Shown piece after piece: positions 34,503-35,258 of a stretch of DNA of 35,258 nt. The stretch covers positions 1 through 35,258 of the forward strand of contig CALGOB010000265.1 of assembly GCA_937958005.1 (NCBI GenBank), given 5' to 3'. Both the position numbers and the translations under genes were made by a program. Origin of the DNA: an uncultured Cyclobacteriaceae bacterium (GTDB lineage: Bacteria > Bacteroidota > Bacteroidia > Cytophagales > Cyclobacteriaceae). Under the pieces are notes generated by a model. The model worked only from the letters and a program-made list of their open reading frames with translations, searched no databases and had not been told where the DNA came from. The stretch's first letter is position 1, and the number at the start of each line of letters is the position of its first letter.

Positions 34503-34975
34503 TAAGAATCTGTATCCGTTCCTACATAGTGAATCACCTCTGAAAGACATTTATAGAGCTCTTTCTTGATTTCAAAGCCCCAAAACCGAAATACTTTATA
34601 ACCCATAGATTTTAGAAGATAATTAACCTCTCGGTCACGTTGCATATTCCTTTCTATTTTTGGAATCCAAAAGGCCCTGTTTGATTTGATCTCCAATTTC
34701 TTCTTATGCCATTGGTAGCCATGCCAGAATTCTCCATCAATGAATATGACAAATTTTTTTGATTTATTTGAAATATCAGGTTTCCCCGGTAATCCTTTAT
34801 AATCCACTCGATACCGGATGCCCGCACCATGCAGCGCTTTTCTAAACAAAACTTCGGGCTTGGTATTCTTTCCCTTTATTTTAGACATCATTTTACTACG
34901 CTGCTGGGTGGTATAGAAACCAGCTGCTTCCTCAAAACGAGGTACCTTGATCCGTATTTCATCATATGGATTCAT
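34499..34975 (-). CDS. vsr: Very short patch repair-type endonuclease (Vsr-like)
   Basis: A 158-aa nuclease of the Vsr family: 'TTQQRSKMMSKIKGKNTKPE' (Glu41), 'GIRYRVDYKGLPGKPDI' with catalytic Asp67, 'FVIFIDGEFWHGYQWHKK' with His85 and the intercalating Phe83-Trp84, and 'FWIPKIERNMQRD'. Vsr nicks at T:G mismatches left by deamination of methylcytosine. The zinc-site cysteines of classical Vsr are absent (GCFWH is GEFWH here, and the late Cys of the 'iWECE' motif is not present), as in a Bacteroidota subgroup. No Dcm-type methyltransferase is in view; one may lie beyond the window end. Convergent with, and overlapping by 4 bp, the lipocalin-like gene. Confidence 0.88.
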   Translation of the reverse strand: MNPYDEIRIKVPRFEEAAGFYTTQQRSKMMSKIKGKNTKPEVLFRKALHGAGIRYRVDYKGLPGKPDISNKSKKFVIFIDGEFWHGYQWHKKKLEIKSNRAFWIPKIERNMQRDREVNYLLKSMGYKVFRFWGFEIKKELYKCLSEVIHYVGTDTDSY

Positions 34976-35258
34976 GAAAATCTATCTTATCTATGGAATA
35001 AACATTGTCAAGATTGGTTTTGTATTGATCAAATTCCTTCTATACTCCTGTCAAAATAACTATAACCGTTCTACCGTGATAAACCCTAATATACTAATTT
35101 AGGCATTCTATTTTTATGAAATAAATCTAATAATTAACAATAACTCATTTAAGTAATAGGTTCATTACTTTCTGTTTAAATATGAAGAGCATTGGACTTG
35201 TTCTTATAGCAAAAAACACTATTCGTTTCTGACTCGGTACTTTATGGAAACATGGGTG

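Noticed and set aside
35060-35258. Gene start at the right edge of the window
   Set aside because: The only ATG frame, near 35182, stops after about 16 codons and has no supporting signal.

Overview
The window is AT-rich DNA from a member of the Bacteroidota, most likely a Cytophagales-type marine or soil bacterium. The grounds are a very large secreted protein with a C-terminal type IX secretion (T9SS) sorting domain, many short-signal lipoproteins, a LytS-type kinase with ligand-binding propeller repeats, PadR-coupled MacB/FtsX-type permeases with a Bacteroidota-style N-terminal prefix, and matches to the Bacteroidota -7 promoter box TANNTTTG. The placement below phylum level is inference. 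There are no rRNA or tRNA genes, no CRISPR array and no complete insertion sequence.

Layout. 1-998: a tandem array of four ~230-260 bp units, each a pair of inverted hairpins (REPIN-like). The array runs into the 3' end of an ogt-type DNA repair gene and carries extra copies of that gene's last codons. 954-4462 (all minus): a tight run of two LVIVD-type lipoproteins, a lipoprotein, a secreted DUF4412-like protein and ogt. 4561-4890: a MITE-like element with 17-bp perfect terminal inverted repeats. 4962-7895 (minus): a VAO-type FAD oxidoreductase, a heme-oxygenase-like helical protein and, behind a terminator, a small possible sensor protein. 8500-12372 (minus): a two-component pair, a propeller histidine kinase and a LytTR regulator. 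12609-12938 (plus): a stand-alone EF-Tu domain 3-like protein whose 5' side abuts a second copy of the MITE-like sequence. 13098-16769: a BNR/sortilin-like T9SS cargo. 17014-17475: an IS66-type transposase remnant. 17584-19374 (minus): two tandem paralogous small lipoproteins and a periplasmic TPR membrane protein. 19650-20043: more REP-type hairpins. 20077-23105: a PadR repressor and ABC permease with a striking inverted repeat in front. 23622-25118: a lipocalin-like lipoprotein and an alpha/beta hydrolase. 25390-27463 (minus): a patatin phospholipase behind an amidase-fold protein that has lost two zinc ligands. 27737-29572: an M61 peptidase. 30230-33132 (minus): an MFS transporter, a DUF1287 protein and a membrane class III cyclase. 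33313-34975: two small secreted proteins and a convergent Vsr-like nuclease.

How the parts relate. Most of the window is ordinary envelope, signalling and transport housekeeping. The unusual content is (i) several distinct families of short repeats packed between genes, including one that has captured a gene tail, (ii) the secreted-peptide-plus-TPR locus, (iii) the patatin/pseudo-amidase pair and (iv) the flavin oxidase/heme-oxygenase-like cluster. Functions for (ii)-(iv) are hypotheses. All assignments come from reading motifs by eye, without database searches.
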